64,000 nucleotides of DNA from an alpha proteobacterium BAL199. GTDB lineage: Bacteria > Pseudomonadota > Alphaproteobacteria > Thalassobaculales > Thalassobaculaceae. Position numbers and translations under genes: made by a program. Every line of letters starts with the position of its first letter. Position 1 is the first letter of the stretch. The notes beneath the pieces are model-generated. The model was given only the letters and a program-made list of their open reading frames with translations. It did not search any database and had not been told where the DNA came from. The stretch spans positions 1 to 64,000 of the forward strand of contig ABHC01000006.1 of NCBI GenBank assembly GCA_000171835.1, in the 5' to 3' direction. Shown here piece by piece: positions 7,304 to 15,371 of this stretch.

Positions 7304-7574
7304 GGCGTCCTTCTCTCAATGGCTGTCAGTCTATCAGCTCAGTTAATGTAAATTAATCGAATTGTCGTCTGAGCAATAATCAATGCTCGTTAGTGTTCAA
7401 TGTGCGAATGAATGATTATTAGTGATTAGTTACAGTTATCTCTAAAGCGATGTTTTGGAAAAACATCACTTAAAAGGTAGATGCTGCATTCAAAAAATAA
7501 CAAGTCAGAGAATCAAATCTAGGCAGACGCTAATCTGCGATGCTCATTGGTCTGTCTAATTGAAGTGCATATAA

Positions 7575-8048
7575 CTATATTATAATATTAGAGTAACGGT
7601 GTTGAAGTTGCTTAAAGTTATAGGATATTGTGTTTTCAATATGTTCGTGTGTCATATCTGAGAATCTTCGTATATTTATCGAATATGGACCTTTTAAAAC
7701 ATAGGGATTGTTTGATGCTGTTTCGATGATGGCGTTCTCGAAAAAATCGTCGTCTAAGGTCTCCGGCTTTTGTAGCAGGACATGAAGGTGAAAGCGCCGG
7801 TCCGGACTTCTTTCAACAGAGGCAATTGCTGCAATCGTGGGCTTAAACCGGCGATAGTGCGTGGGTGACGTGCAGCGTTTACTAAGTGATATTCTGAATC
7901 GGTCAAAGGTCTTTTCGGCAATAATATCGTCTACGAGTTGAGCTCCGGTCATATGTCTTATTGCTTTGACAAGATTAATGACGACTGAATGCGTCGGCGA
8001 TAATCTAAAGTTCTTTTCGATATTATTAAAAATGCTATTTTGAATCAT
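7575..8048 (-). CDS. Putative HUH endonuclease / rolling-circle Rep-like protein
   Basis: The 157-residue protein contains RRFHLHVLLQKP, with His87-x-His89 in a hydrophobic strand as in motif 2 of HUH nucleases. At a suitable distance NTISYNFKQ offers Tyr143-x-x-Lys146, the pattern of the catalytic tyrosine motif of single-tyrosine HUH enzymes. HUH proteins nick one DNA strand to start rolling-circle replication, transfer or transposition. A GAAAGAAG sequence precedes the ATG on the minus strand. The gene reads away from an AT-rich, palindrome-containing region (8049-8303) near the element end. I recognise motifs only, not a named family, and the length is small for a plasmid Rep. Confidence 0.45.
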   Translation of the reverse strand: MIQNSIFNNIEKNFRLSPTHSVVINLVKAIRHMTGAQLVDDIIAEKTFDRFRISLSKRCTSPTHYRRFKPTIAAIASVERSPDRRFHLHVLLQKPETLDDDFFENAIIETASNNPYVLKGPYSINIRRFSDMTHEHIENTISYNFKQLQHRYSNIII

Positions 8049-8303
8049 TTCATATTTCTTCTTTCAAAAACTTTTCAATTATATTTATAATACACTGAGT
8101 GTTAGCTAGATGTTGTTGATTATAATATAAAATATATTCAACAGATAATATATTATAAATCATAACTGAGGATTTGTCAATAAATTTATCAGGTATGTCT
8201 TGTGAATACTTATTTAATCATTAAAAAACTGCATCGGTAGGCGAGCGCGGTTCGTCTCTATGCGCATGTATTATTCAGGGCTTCACGAGAAGTTTGAAAT
8301 ACG
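8049..8303. other. AT-rich region with palindromes, candidate origin of the element
   Basis: No gene is visible. The region includes a broad imperfect palindrome whose arms begin TGTTGA and end TCAACA (about 8113-8143) and the perfect palindrome ATAATATATTAT at 8145-8156. It lies directly upstream of the Rep-like gene and next to the integrase arm-type sites. An origin or nick site is possible, but no family consensus was matched. Confidence 0.3.
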
Positions 8304-8324
8304 TTTACAAACTATTTGCAAACT
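8304..8324. other. Putative integrase arm-type sites near att copy 2
   Basis: TTTACAAACT (8304-8313) and TTTGCAAACT (8315-8324) repeat at 11-bp spacing, like the pairs at 1919-1938 and 2199-2219. They mark the right end of the middle element, opposite the pair beside its integrase gene. Confidence 0.45.
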
Positions 8325-8415
8325 TTTCCGATGCTCCGATATCACTGGATATAGATAAACGTCGGGATCGAGATCGCTACATATTGTGATTTTGAGGGAT
8401 ACAAGGGATCTCTTG

Positions 8416-8465
8416 TACGTTGACATCGTAGGGGTCACAGGTTCAATCCCTGTCGCGCCCACCAT
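8416..8465 (+). other. Attachment site: 3' half of tRNA-Val(GAC), copy 2
   Basis: This 50-bp copy matches 2031-2080 except for A rather than G before the CCA, and it matches copy 3. The anticodon arm, T arm and 3' acceptor strand are present; the 5' half of the tRNA is absent. It is the junction between the middle and third elements. Confidence 0.9.
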
Positions 8466-8642
8466 CTTACTCTCTGAAATTGTTGATGCTTCCGAGACGG
8501 CGACCGGCCTCCTGGCCGGAAGCGGGCGCAATCGGAAGCGTACCGGAAGCACAGCGCAGGAAGTCGCAGTCAGACTGGACGTCCCTGCGCGATGTACCCC
8601 CTACTGTCAGAGTGTGGCGGGCTGCAACACCGGTAAGTGGCT

Positions 8643-9056
8643 TCAATTGGGAGCCGGGATCCGGTCAAGGATCCGTAGCAGGTGGTTTGCAATGAAGATG
8701 ACCTCGATCGCCTCCAAGGGATGCGGCAGCGGTCCCGACATGCGCTCGTCAATCCAGGCGTCGATCGCCTCTTCGGTGTAGAACACCGACTTACCAAATT
8801 TGTGGAAGGACGGCCCGCCGCCGATGCACCGCAGCTTGGCGAGGGTCTTCTCCGAGACCGTGATGCCATGCCGATTCTCCGCATGAGCAACGGCAGCGGA
8901 CGGGGTCAGGTAGGGTTTGTTGTAGGTCACGCTGGGCAGGCCCCATGTTGGGCGCCCGTTCAAAATGGGAGAACGGGCGCTGATTGCGCTCCGTCTCTCC
9001 CCCAAGGAGTTCGTGGCCTGCACCCGGTCGCCCCAAGCGATCCGCGCCGGTCCCAC
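8643..9056 (-). CDS. AlpA/excisionase-like helix-turn-helix protein
   Basis: Residues from about 48 on form a short DNA-binding domain of the AlpA/HTH_17 type (TPSAAVAHAENRHGITVSEK, then GPSFHKFGKSVFYTEEAIDAW), in which a winged helix reads DNA and the YTEEAIDAWI strand-helix is typical. Such proteins regulate integrase expression or act as excisionases of islands. The 42 residues before Val43 (GTG at 8930) are not obviously part of the fold, so the true start may be 8930. It lies in the third element with an integrase at the other end, which fits a role in excision. Confidence 0.65.
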   Translation of the reverse strand: MGPARIAWGDRVQATNSLGERRSAISARSPILNGRPTWGLPSVTYNKPYLTPSAAVAHAENRHGITVSEKTLAKLRCIGGGPSFHKFGKSVFYTEEAIDAWIDERMSGPLPHPLEAIEVIFIANHLLRILDRIPAPN

Positions 9057-9167
9057 TAGACATTACTATTCTACCCGCAGACCCCGCCATGGTCTACAAA
9101 TCTATCTTTTCCGTCGCGGCTGTTTGCTGTGTGCTGCTGTAATCTCAACGACTTCGCTGCCGCCGCG

Positions 9168-10877
9168 GTAACAGGGGCAAAACCCCGGGCGGATCGGTGC
9201 GTCAGATTGACTCGGCGTGCTCGGTCGGGATTCCCAAGTCGTGGGATATCGGATCCGATGGGGAATGCTGCCGCCCACCGCTCTCGATGGTCTGTCGCAC
9301 GCCGAGCTGAAGGCTCTGGTGGAGCGGCTTCTGGGCGAGGTGTCGAAGCTGAAGGAGACAGTCACCGAGCAGCGCGATGAGATCGCGCGACTGAAGGGGC
9401 TGACGGCACGTCCGAAGCTGAAGCCGAGCGGCATGGAGCAGGCGAGCGCAGCCAAGGCGCCGTCTGGTGGGCGCGGCAAGCGCCGTGGTCGCGGCGCCAA
9501 GAAGCTGTCGCGTGTCGTGGTCGAGGATCGGGTGGTGAAGGCTTCGGTTCCGCCGGGCTCGCGCTTCAAGGGCTACGAGACGTTCGTCGTTCAGGATCTG
9601 GTTGTCCGCGCGTCGGCGACCCGGTTCCGCCGCGAGCGCTGGGTGACGCCCGATGGCCTGACCGTGGTGGCACCGCTGCCGAGCGGGATCGACGGCCATT
9701 TCGGGCCGGAGCTGCGGCGCTTCGTGCTGGCGCAGTACCACCAGGGGCAGGTCACCGTGGCGCGGCTGGTAGAACTGCTCCAGGCCATCGGCATCGAGAT
9801 CTCCAAGCGGCAGGTGGTGCGGCTGCTGATCGAGGATCAGGATCGCTTCGTCGCGGAGGCCCGTGCGGTGCTGCGCGCGGGGCTGGAAACCGCGGCATGG
9901 GTGACGGTCGACGACACCGGCGCACGCCACAAGACGCAGAACGGCTACTGCACCCAGATCGGCAACGACCGCTTCGCCTGGTTCGCCACCACCGGTTCGA
10001 AGAGCCGGCTCAACTTCCTGGAGCTGCTGCGCGCCGGCCATGGCGACTACGTCGTCAATGCCGCCGCACTCGCCTATATGCGCAGCCGCTCGCTCGCCGG
10101 CCCGATCATCCGCCAGCTCGCCGAGCACGGCGACCAGCGCTTCGCGGATCGGGCCGCCTGGCAGGCCCATCTCGAACAGCTCGGCATCACGGCTCTCGAG
10201 GTTCTGCCCGATCCCGTGCAGATCGCCACGGAAGGCGCGCTGTGGGGCAGCATCAAGGCGCACGGCCTGCTGCCCGACACGGTGATCGTCAGCGACGACG
10301 CCGGCCAGTTCAATGTCGGCCGGCACGCGCTGTGCTGGGTCCATGCCGAGCGGCTGGTCCACAAGCTCGAGACCTTCACCGACGACAAACGCGCCGCCCA
10401 GCAGCGAATACGCAGCCTCATCTGGTGGTTCTACGACGACCTCAAGGCCTATCGACGCGATCCTACCCTGCAACGCAAGGCCGCCTTGCGAGCCCGCTTC
10501 GACCGCATCTTCCGACGCCGAACCGGCTTCGCGACCCTCGATCGCCTGCTCGCCCGGCTGCTCGCCAACAAGAACGAGCTGCTGATGGTCCTCGACCATC
10601 CGGAGATCCCGCTCCATACCAACGGCTCCGAGAACGACATCCGCTGCCAGGTCATCAAGCGAAAGATCAGCGGCGGCACACGCAGCGACAACGGACGCGA
10701 CGCCCGCGACACCTTCCTGTCGCTGCTCAAGACATGCGACAAGCTCGGCATCCGCTTCTGGGAGTATCTCGGTGACAGGCTCGCCATCACCGGCGCAAAA
10801 GCCGTCCCGCATCTCCCGCTAATTGTCGCTCAGCCAGCCAGGCCTGTCTAAAGCGCCCGGCCTTTTGCCCCTGTTAC
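9168..10877 (+). mobile_element. IS66-family (single-gene, ISBst12-like) insertion sequence
   Basis: The 1710-bp element has inverted terminal repeats starting GTAACAGGGGCAAAA (9168-9191 and the complement at 10854-10877) and an 8-bp target duplication CCGCCGCG (9160-9167 and 10878-10885). Only the large transposase gene is present, without tnpA/tnpB, as in the ISBst12 subgroup. It landed in the 3' end of the integrase gene to its right, supplying that gene's new stop codon. Confidence 0.93.
9265..10851 (+). CDS. IS66-family transposase (TnpC-like)
   Basis: The protein is 528 residues from the ATG at 9265, which is preceded by GGGGA; a start at 9217 would add 16. It begins with a leucine-zipper-like coiled coil ([20 protein letters not shown]), then a basic linker, then the IS66 DDE domain with [38 protein letters not shown] and the C-terminal acidic box [10 protein letters not shown]. 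These are the family's hallmark segments. The single-gene layout and intact ends suggest the element can still move. Confidence 0.92.
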   Translation: MLPPTALDGLSHAELKALVERLLGEVSKLKETVTEQRDEIARLKGLTARPKLKPSGMEQASAAKAPSGGRGKRRGRGAKKLSRVVVEDRVVKASVPPGSRFKGYETFVVQDLVVRASATRFRRERWVTPDGLTVVAPLPSGIDGHFGPELRRFVLAQYHQGQVTVARLVELLQAIGIEISKRQVVRLLIEDQDRFVAEARAVLRAGLETAAWVTVDDTGARHKTQNGYCTQIGNDRFAWFATTGSKSRLNFLELLRAGHGDYVVNAAALAYMRSRSLAGPIIRQLAEHGDQRFADRAAWQAHLEQLGITALEVLPDPVQIATEGALWGSIKAHGLLPDTVIVSDDAGQFNVGRHALCWVHAERLVHKLETFTDDKRAAQQRIRSLIWWFYDDLKAYRRDPTLQRKAALRARFDRIFRRRTGFATLDRLLARLLANKNELLMVLDHPEIPLHTNGSENDIRCQVIKRKISGGTRSDNGRDARDTFLSLLKTCDKLGIRFWEYLGDRLAITGAKAVPHLPLIVAQPARPV

Positions 10878-12127
10878 CCGCCGCGCATGGTGGCGTCGAT
10901 CCGCCTGCTCACCCGGTCGGCAGCGGCGATCAACGCCGAATCGAGCCGCCTGACATAGTGGACTGCTGTCACGCCGCGTCGCGCATGCCCCAGCAACTCC
11001 CCGATGGTGCCATCCCCGAAGCCCTCATCTGCGGCGACCGAGGCGAACGTCCTTCTGCAGTCGTGTGACCTGGCATCAGCGAGTCCGGCGGCGTCGAAGA
11101 TCGCGGCCAGTTGTTTCTTCAGGTCAGCTGCCCGCGCCGACTGGCCGGTCCTCGGATCGCGTGATCGCGACGACGGGAACACGAACGCTGCGTCGAGCTG
11201 TGGCAGGTGGCGTAGCAGATCGACAGCCGGCGAGCCGAGCGGCCGCAGGGATCGCCCCGTCTTCGTGCTGGACAGCCTCAAGCTCGCGGCGTCGAGGTCG
11301 ACTTCGGCCCATCGGAGACCGCACGCCTCCTCGCGACGAAGGCCGGTGAGCGCGATCAGCCGCAGCGCCCCGGCTGCCATCGGCTGCTTCTCCTGTGCCG
11401 CTTCGATCGCCTTGCCGAGTGCCTGCATCTCGTCCACCGTTAGCACCCGGTCCTTCGTTCCCGCCTTGGCGGTGTCGACGCCATGAGCCGGGTTGACGGT
11501 GGGCACTAGGTCACGCTTGGCCGCCCAGGAGTAGATGCCGCCCAGGAGGTCGATCACCCGTGCCGCCGTGCCAGCGCCGCCGGTGACATGGGCCACCCCC
11601 CTGCTTTTCGTTTTCACCCGACCTGCGGTCTTGCCCGATGCGATGTCGTCGGCCAGACGCTGCACCGCGGCCCGTGTGAGTGCGTGCGCAGGCACGTTGC
11701 CGATGAGCGGGACGAGGTGCCGGTCGATCCGGCCGCGGTCAATGGCCAAGGTGCTGGCAGCTTTCGGGCGGCCGAAGCGTGTACGGACTTGCCCAGCCTC
11801 CGCCGTCTCCATGTAGACCGTGCAAAGCTCGGCGACGGTCAACGCTGCCCGCCGTTCTTGCCGCTCGAGCTGAGGATCGCGACCTTCGGAGGCCGCGTCG
11901 ATCGCCAACTTGGCACGCTCGCGTGCCTGGTCGAGCGTCAGGGTCTCGGCGAGCCCGATTTTGAGTCGCCGCTGTCGTCGACCGACGCGGACCTGACACA
12001 CGTAGACTTTGCGGCCGGAGGGATACACCCGCAGCCCGAAACCCGGCAACGCTGTGCACCACAGAAATATGTCCCCTTCGCCATCGGCATGGGCAGTCTC
12101 GACCATTCGCTTGGTAAGCCGTGCCAT
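10874..12127 (-). CDS. int: P4-type tyrosine integrase, C-terminus cut by IS66
   Basis: The protein starts at MARLTKRMVE (12127; a TTG at 12145 would add six residues). The N-terminal domain is of the DUF4102 type found in P4-like island integrases (GDIFLWCTALPGFGLRVYPS). The catalytic domain shows ALTGLRREEACGLRW, the SHDCRRTFASVA box and LGHARRGVTAVHYVRR with the catalytic Tyr. The stop codon lies in the IS66 inverted repeat. Without the IS the frame would continue about 20 residues (GSEVVEITAAHSKQ) to a stop near 9104. All catalytic residues precede the cut, so activity may survive. The gene starts about 150 bp from att copy 3. Confidence 0.88.
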   Translation of the reverse strand: MARLTKRMVETAHADGEGDIFLWCTALPGFGLRVYPSGRKVYVCQVRVGRRQRRLKIGLAETLTLDQARERAKLAIDAASEGRDPQLERQERRAALTVAELCTVYMETAEAGQVRTRFGRPKAASTLAIDRGRIDRHLVPLIGNVPAHALTRAAVQRLADDIASGKTAGRVKTKSRGVAHVTGGAGTAARVIDLLGGIYSWAAKRDLVPTVNPAHGVDTAKAGTKDRVLTVDEMQALGKAIEAAQEKQPMAAGALRLIALTGLRREEACGLRWAEVDLDAASLRLSSTKTGRSLRPLGSPAVDLLRHLPQLDAAFVFPSSRSRDPRTGQSARAADLKKQLAAIFDAAGLADARSHDCRRTFASVAADEGFGDGTIGELLGHARRGVTAVHYVRRLDSALIAAADRVSRRIDATMRGG

Positions 12128-12281
12128 CGAGGATTCCGGAAGCAAATCGGAAGCGGATTGGAGTAATCTTCAGGGTATCATCGGAAATGCTAATCACTCA
12201 AGATATCGTAATATATTCATTATATCAGAGTGATAAGGGATTTGCGGTAAACGATGGTAATCAACGGAAAGAAAGTTCTCC

Positions 12282-12331
12282 TACGTTGACATCGTAGGGG
12301 TCACAGGTTCAATCCCTGTCGCGCCCACCAT
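12282..12331 (+). other. Attachment site: 3' half of tRNA-Val(GAC), copy 3
   Basis: This copy is preceded by C, extending the anticodon stem by one base, and ends ...CGCGCCCACCA. There is no D arm upstream, so it is again a fragment, not a gene. It is the boundary between the element array and the chromosome. The intact tRNA-Val gene should lie to the left of the window. Confidence 0.9.
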
Positions 12332-12562
12332 TTAAATCAAGGGGTTAGAGGATTCGTGCCGGTCTCGGCGAATGCTCTCCTTCGATATCCGCACAAGCTC
12401 CGCAATTTGATCAGCGTCGACACCCTGATACCCTGATCCTTAGCGATCTCGCATCGGAGCGGCAGCGGAGATGACCCGGATCCACAGCCCCTGCAGTTGC
12501 AACGGTGCGATTCCGCTGGATCCGTGCCGCCCGGCGGGCGGCTTCCAGAGGCTGCGGTAGCC
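12332..12562. other. Element-chromosome junction, no intact gene
   Basis: No complete gene is visible. On the minus strand, about 12340-12430 can be read as a short helical peptide (ADQIAELVRISKESIRRDR) resembling a piece of a DNA-binding domain, possibly a gene remnant. The promoter of the following LysR gene should be at the right end. Confidence 0.35.
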
Positions 12563-13474
12563 ATGCAACTCCGGCACCTCCGTTATTTCGTCGCGCTCAG
12601 CCGGGAGAAGCATTTCGGCCGGGCTGCCGAGGTCTGCAACGTCACGCAGTCGACGCTGTCCGCTGCAGTCCGCCAGCTCGAGACCGAGATGGGGGCGCCG
12701 CTGATCGAGCGCGACAAGCGCTTCAAAGGCTTCACCGCCGAGGGCAAGGTGCTGCTTGACTGGGCGACCCGGGTGGTGGCCGAGCGGGAGGTGCTGGACC
12801 AGCAGATCGGGTTGCTGCGCGGCGAGCTCTCCGGCGAGCTGACGCTGGGCGTGGTGCCCTCGGCGCTGCCGACCATCGGGCTGCTGACCACGCCCTTTGC
12901 CCACCGCCACCCGAACGTCACCCTGCAGATCCTCTCCCGCACCTCCAACGACATCCAGCGGATGCTCGACGAGTTCGTCATTGATGTCGGCATCACGTAT
13001 CTCGACAGCGAGCCACTGCACGGCGTCACAACGGTTCCGCTGTACGCCGAGCACTACATCCTGCTCACGCCTGAGCGCGGGCCGTTCCGTGATCGCACGA
13101 CGGTCACCTGGCGCGAGGCGGCCGAGACCCCGCTCTGCCTGCTGACACCCGACATGCAGAACCGCCGCATCCTCAATGGCGTGTTCGCCTCGGTCGGCTG
13201 CGCACCACGGGTCCAAGCCGAGACCAACTCCGTGCTCACGCTGTGCTCGCACATCCGCACCGCCGGCTGGTCGAGCGTGCTGCCGTACAACCTGCTGTGG
13301 CTGTTCGGCACTCCGCTGGGCATGCTGGCGCTGCCGCTGACCGAGCCGGAGCCGCGCTTCACCATGGGTATGGCGGTACGTCGCCAGAATCCGATCCCAC
13401 CGCTGGTCGAGGCGTTCGCGAAATCCGTGAAAGCAATCGACCTGGAAGCTGAGATCAAGCCTCGCAACGGCTGA
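12563..13474 (+). CDS. LysR-family regulator next to formate dehydrogenase
   Basis: The protein has 303 residues from the ATG at 12563. The N-terminal winged helix (MQLRHLRYFVALSREKHFGR, then NVTQSTLSAAVRQLE) is standard LysR. The remainder is the two-lobed effector-binding domain (LTLGVVPSALPTIGLLTTPF). It stands 160 bp upstream of, and in the same direction as, the formate dehydrogenase genes, matching the position of regulators in fds clusters. By family rule it would be a tetrameric activator responding to a small ligand, perhaps formate; this is inference. Only one protein start fits the HTH alignment, so the start is secure. Confidence 0.9.
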   Translation: MQLRHLRYFVALSREKHFGRAAEVCNVTQSTLSAAVRQLETEMGAPLIERDKRFKGFTAEGKVLLDWATRVVAEREVLDQQIGLLRGELSGELTLGVVPSALPTIGLLTTPFAHRHPNVTLQILSRTSNDIQRMLDEFVIDVGITYLDSEPLHGVTTVPLYAEHYILLTPERGPFRDRTTVTWREAAETPLCLLTPDMQNRRILNGVFASVGCAPRVQAETNSVLTLCSHIRTAGWSSVLPYNLLWLFGTPLGMLALPLTEPEPRFTMGMAVRRQNPIPPLVEAFAKSVKAIDLEAEIKPRNG

Positions 13475-13579
13475 TCGGGTGATCGAGTTAATCGATTGCG
13501 AATACAGAAAAACTCGTTTGATTTCGATTTTAACGCTGCCCATCATCGCGCTGTGAAAGGGCGGTATTCATCCGTTCAA

Positions 13580-13594
13580 TAGATTTTCGATCTA
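13580..13594. promoter_or_regulatory. Inverted repeat upstream of the formate dehydrogenase operon
   Basis: TAGAT-TTTCG-ATCTA is a perfect inverted repeat 41 bp before the first formate dehydrogenase gene, and the symmetry extends one base outward. It is a plausible binding site for the preceding LysR regulator, though not a textbook T-N11-A box. Confidence 0.35.
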
Positions 13595-13634
13595 ATGGCG
13601 GCCCGCTTCAGGATGCCGCCTCTTGGAGGAAGCG

Positions 13635-15371
13635 ATGACGGGAACCGGAACCGTCGACCCGGGTGGCAAGGCCGACCCGGCGACGCCGCACGGCCGGATT
13701 GATCGGGGTTCCGGAGCCGGCCGCGGCAAGGGGCGTCCGTTCAACAAGGGCCGGCAGATCGACCCGGCGGCGCTGGACGAGGTGCGCTTTCTGCTGGGCG
13801 ATGCGCCGCGGCGGCGCGACCTGCTGATCGAGCATCTGCATGCGGTGCAGGACAAGTTCGGCCACCTGTCGGCCCGGCACTTGGCGGCCCTGGCCCATGA
13901 CATGCGGCTGGCGATGGCCGAGGTCTGGGAGGTGGCGACATTCTATGCGCATTTCGACGTGGTGAAGGAGGACGCGGCCGCGCCGCCGGCGGTGACGGTG
14001 CGGGTCTGCGACAGCCTGAGTTGCGCGCTGGCGGGCGCGGAGAAGGTGCTTGATACCCTGCAGTCCGGTAGCGGCTCCGATGTCCGGGTGATTCGCGCGC
14101 CGTGCATGGGAGCCTGCGACAAGGCGCCGGTGGCGGCGGTCGGCCACCATCTGGTCGAACACGCCGATGCGGCATCGGTCGCCCGGCACATTGCCGCTCC
14201 GGACCACGCGTCGGCGTTGAACCCGGTACGGCTGGCGGCCTACCGGGCCGATGGCGGTTACGCCCTTCTGCAGCGCTGCCTGGATGGTGCGGTAACGCCG
14301 GAGGCGGTGATCGATGCGCTGCAGACGGCCGGCCTGCGCGGCCTGGGAGGCGCCGGCTTCCCGACGGCTCGCAAATGGTCGCTGGTCCGGCAGGCGCCGG
14401 GTCCGAGGCTGATGGCGGTGAATGCCGACGAGGGCGAGCCGGGCACCTTCAAGGACCGCTGGTACCTGGAGCGCGACGTCCACCGGATGCTCGAGGGCAT
14501 GCTGATCGCCGCCTGGGTGGTCGGCGCCGACGCGGTCTACATCTACCTGCGCGACGAATACCCTGAGATCCACGCGATCCTGATCGAGGAGATCGAAGCG
14601 CTAACCGCCGCCGGTCTGGCGTCGCATACCGAAATTCACCTCCGACGCGGAGCCGGCGCCTACATCTGCGGCGAAGAGTCGGCGATGATCGAGAGCATTG
14701 AGGGCAAGCGCGGCCTGCCGCGCCACCGCCCGCCCTACGTGGCCCAGCGCGGGCTGTTCGACCGGCCGACCCTGGTCAACAACGTGGAGACCCTATGGTG
14801 GGTCCGCGACATCGTGGAGAAGGGTGGCGAGTGGTTCGCCAGCCTCGGCAAGCCGGGCCATCCCGGGCTGCGCAGCTACTCGGTGTCCGGGCGGGTCAGG
14901 AACCCCGGGGTGAAGGTGGTGGCAGCCGGGGTGACGGCGCGCGAACTGATCGAGGAGCACTGCGGCGGCATGCTCGACGGCCACGCCTTCAAGGGCTACC
15001 TGCCGGGCGGTGCGTCGGGCGGCATCCTGCCGGCGTCGATGGCCGACATCCCGCTCGACTTCGGGCAATTGGAGAAGCACGGCTGCTTCGTCGGCAGCCA
15101 CGCGGTTGTGATCCTGTCGGACCGCGACGACATGAAGGATGTGGCGCTGAACCTGATGCGGTTCTTCGAGGATGAGAGCTGCGGGCAGTGCACGCCGTGC
15201 AGGGCCGGCACCGAGAAGGCGGCGACTCTGATGGCGAGCGGACACTGGGACCAACCGCTGCTGGAGGAGTTGACGGGCGTGATGCGCGACGCCTCGATCT
15301 GCGGCCTGGGACAGGCGGCGGGCAACCCGATACTCAGCGTTATGAAGTTCTTCCCGGAGGATCTGCGATGA
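13635..15371 (+). CDS. NAD-dependent formate dehydrogenase, fused gamma-beta subunit
   Basis: The start is ATG 13635, with GGAGGAAGCG just before it. The 578-residue protein joins two diaphorase modules. An N-terminal NuoE/FdsG-like thioredoxin domain (about 45-190) carries [2Fe-2S] cysteines in VCDSLSCALAG and APCMGACDKAP. A NuoF/FdsB-like domain has the NADH/FMN site (GLRGLGGAGFPTARKW, NADEGEPGTFKDR) and a [4Fe-4S] motif (ESCGQCTPCRAGTEKA plus a later Cys). It passes electrons from the catalytic subunit to NAD+ in the cytoplasm. The fusion matches Fdh1B of Methylobacterium FDH1. It overlaps the next gene by four bases, so the subunits are co-translated. The first 35 residues are low-complexity. 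Confidence 0.93.
   Translation: MTGTGTVDPGGKADPATPHGRIDRGSGAGRGKGRPFNKGRQIDPAALDEVRFLLGDAPRRRDLLIEHLHAVQDKFGHLSARHLAALAHDMRLAMAEVWEVATFYAHFDVVKEDAAAPPAVTVRVCDSLSCALAGAEKVLDTLQSGSGSDVRVIRAPCMGACDKAPVAAVGHHLVEHADAASVARHIAAPDHASALNPVRLAAYRADGGYALLQRCLDGAVTPEAVIDALQTAGLRGLGGAGFPTARKWSLVRQAPGPRLMAVNADEGEPGTFKDRWYLERDVHRMLEGMLIAAWVVGADAVYIYLRDEYPEIHAILIEEIEALTAAGLASHTEIHLRRGAGAYICGEESAMIESIEGKRGLPRHRPPYVAQRGLFDRPTLVNNVETLWWVRDIVEKGGEWFASLGKPGHPGLRSYSVSGRVRNPGVKVVAAGVTARELIEEHCGGMLDGHAFKGYLPGGASGGILPASMADIPLDFGQLEKHGCFVGSHAVVILSDRDDMKDVALNLMRFFEDESCGQCTPCRAGTEKAATLMASGHWDQPLLEELTGVMRDASICGLGQAAGNPILSVMKFFPEDLR

Noticed and set aside
9202-10812. 536-codon antisense frame over the IS66 transposase
   Set aside because: It is a shadow in GC-rich DNA. 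The plus strand carries clear IS66 motifs, and the antisense frame has none.
12282-12331. Functional tRNA-Val gene
   Set aside because: The 5' acceptor strand and D arm are absent in all three copies, so none can fold as a complete tRNA.
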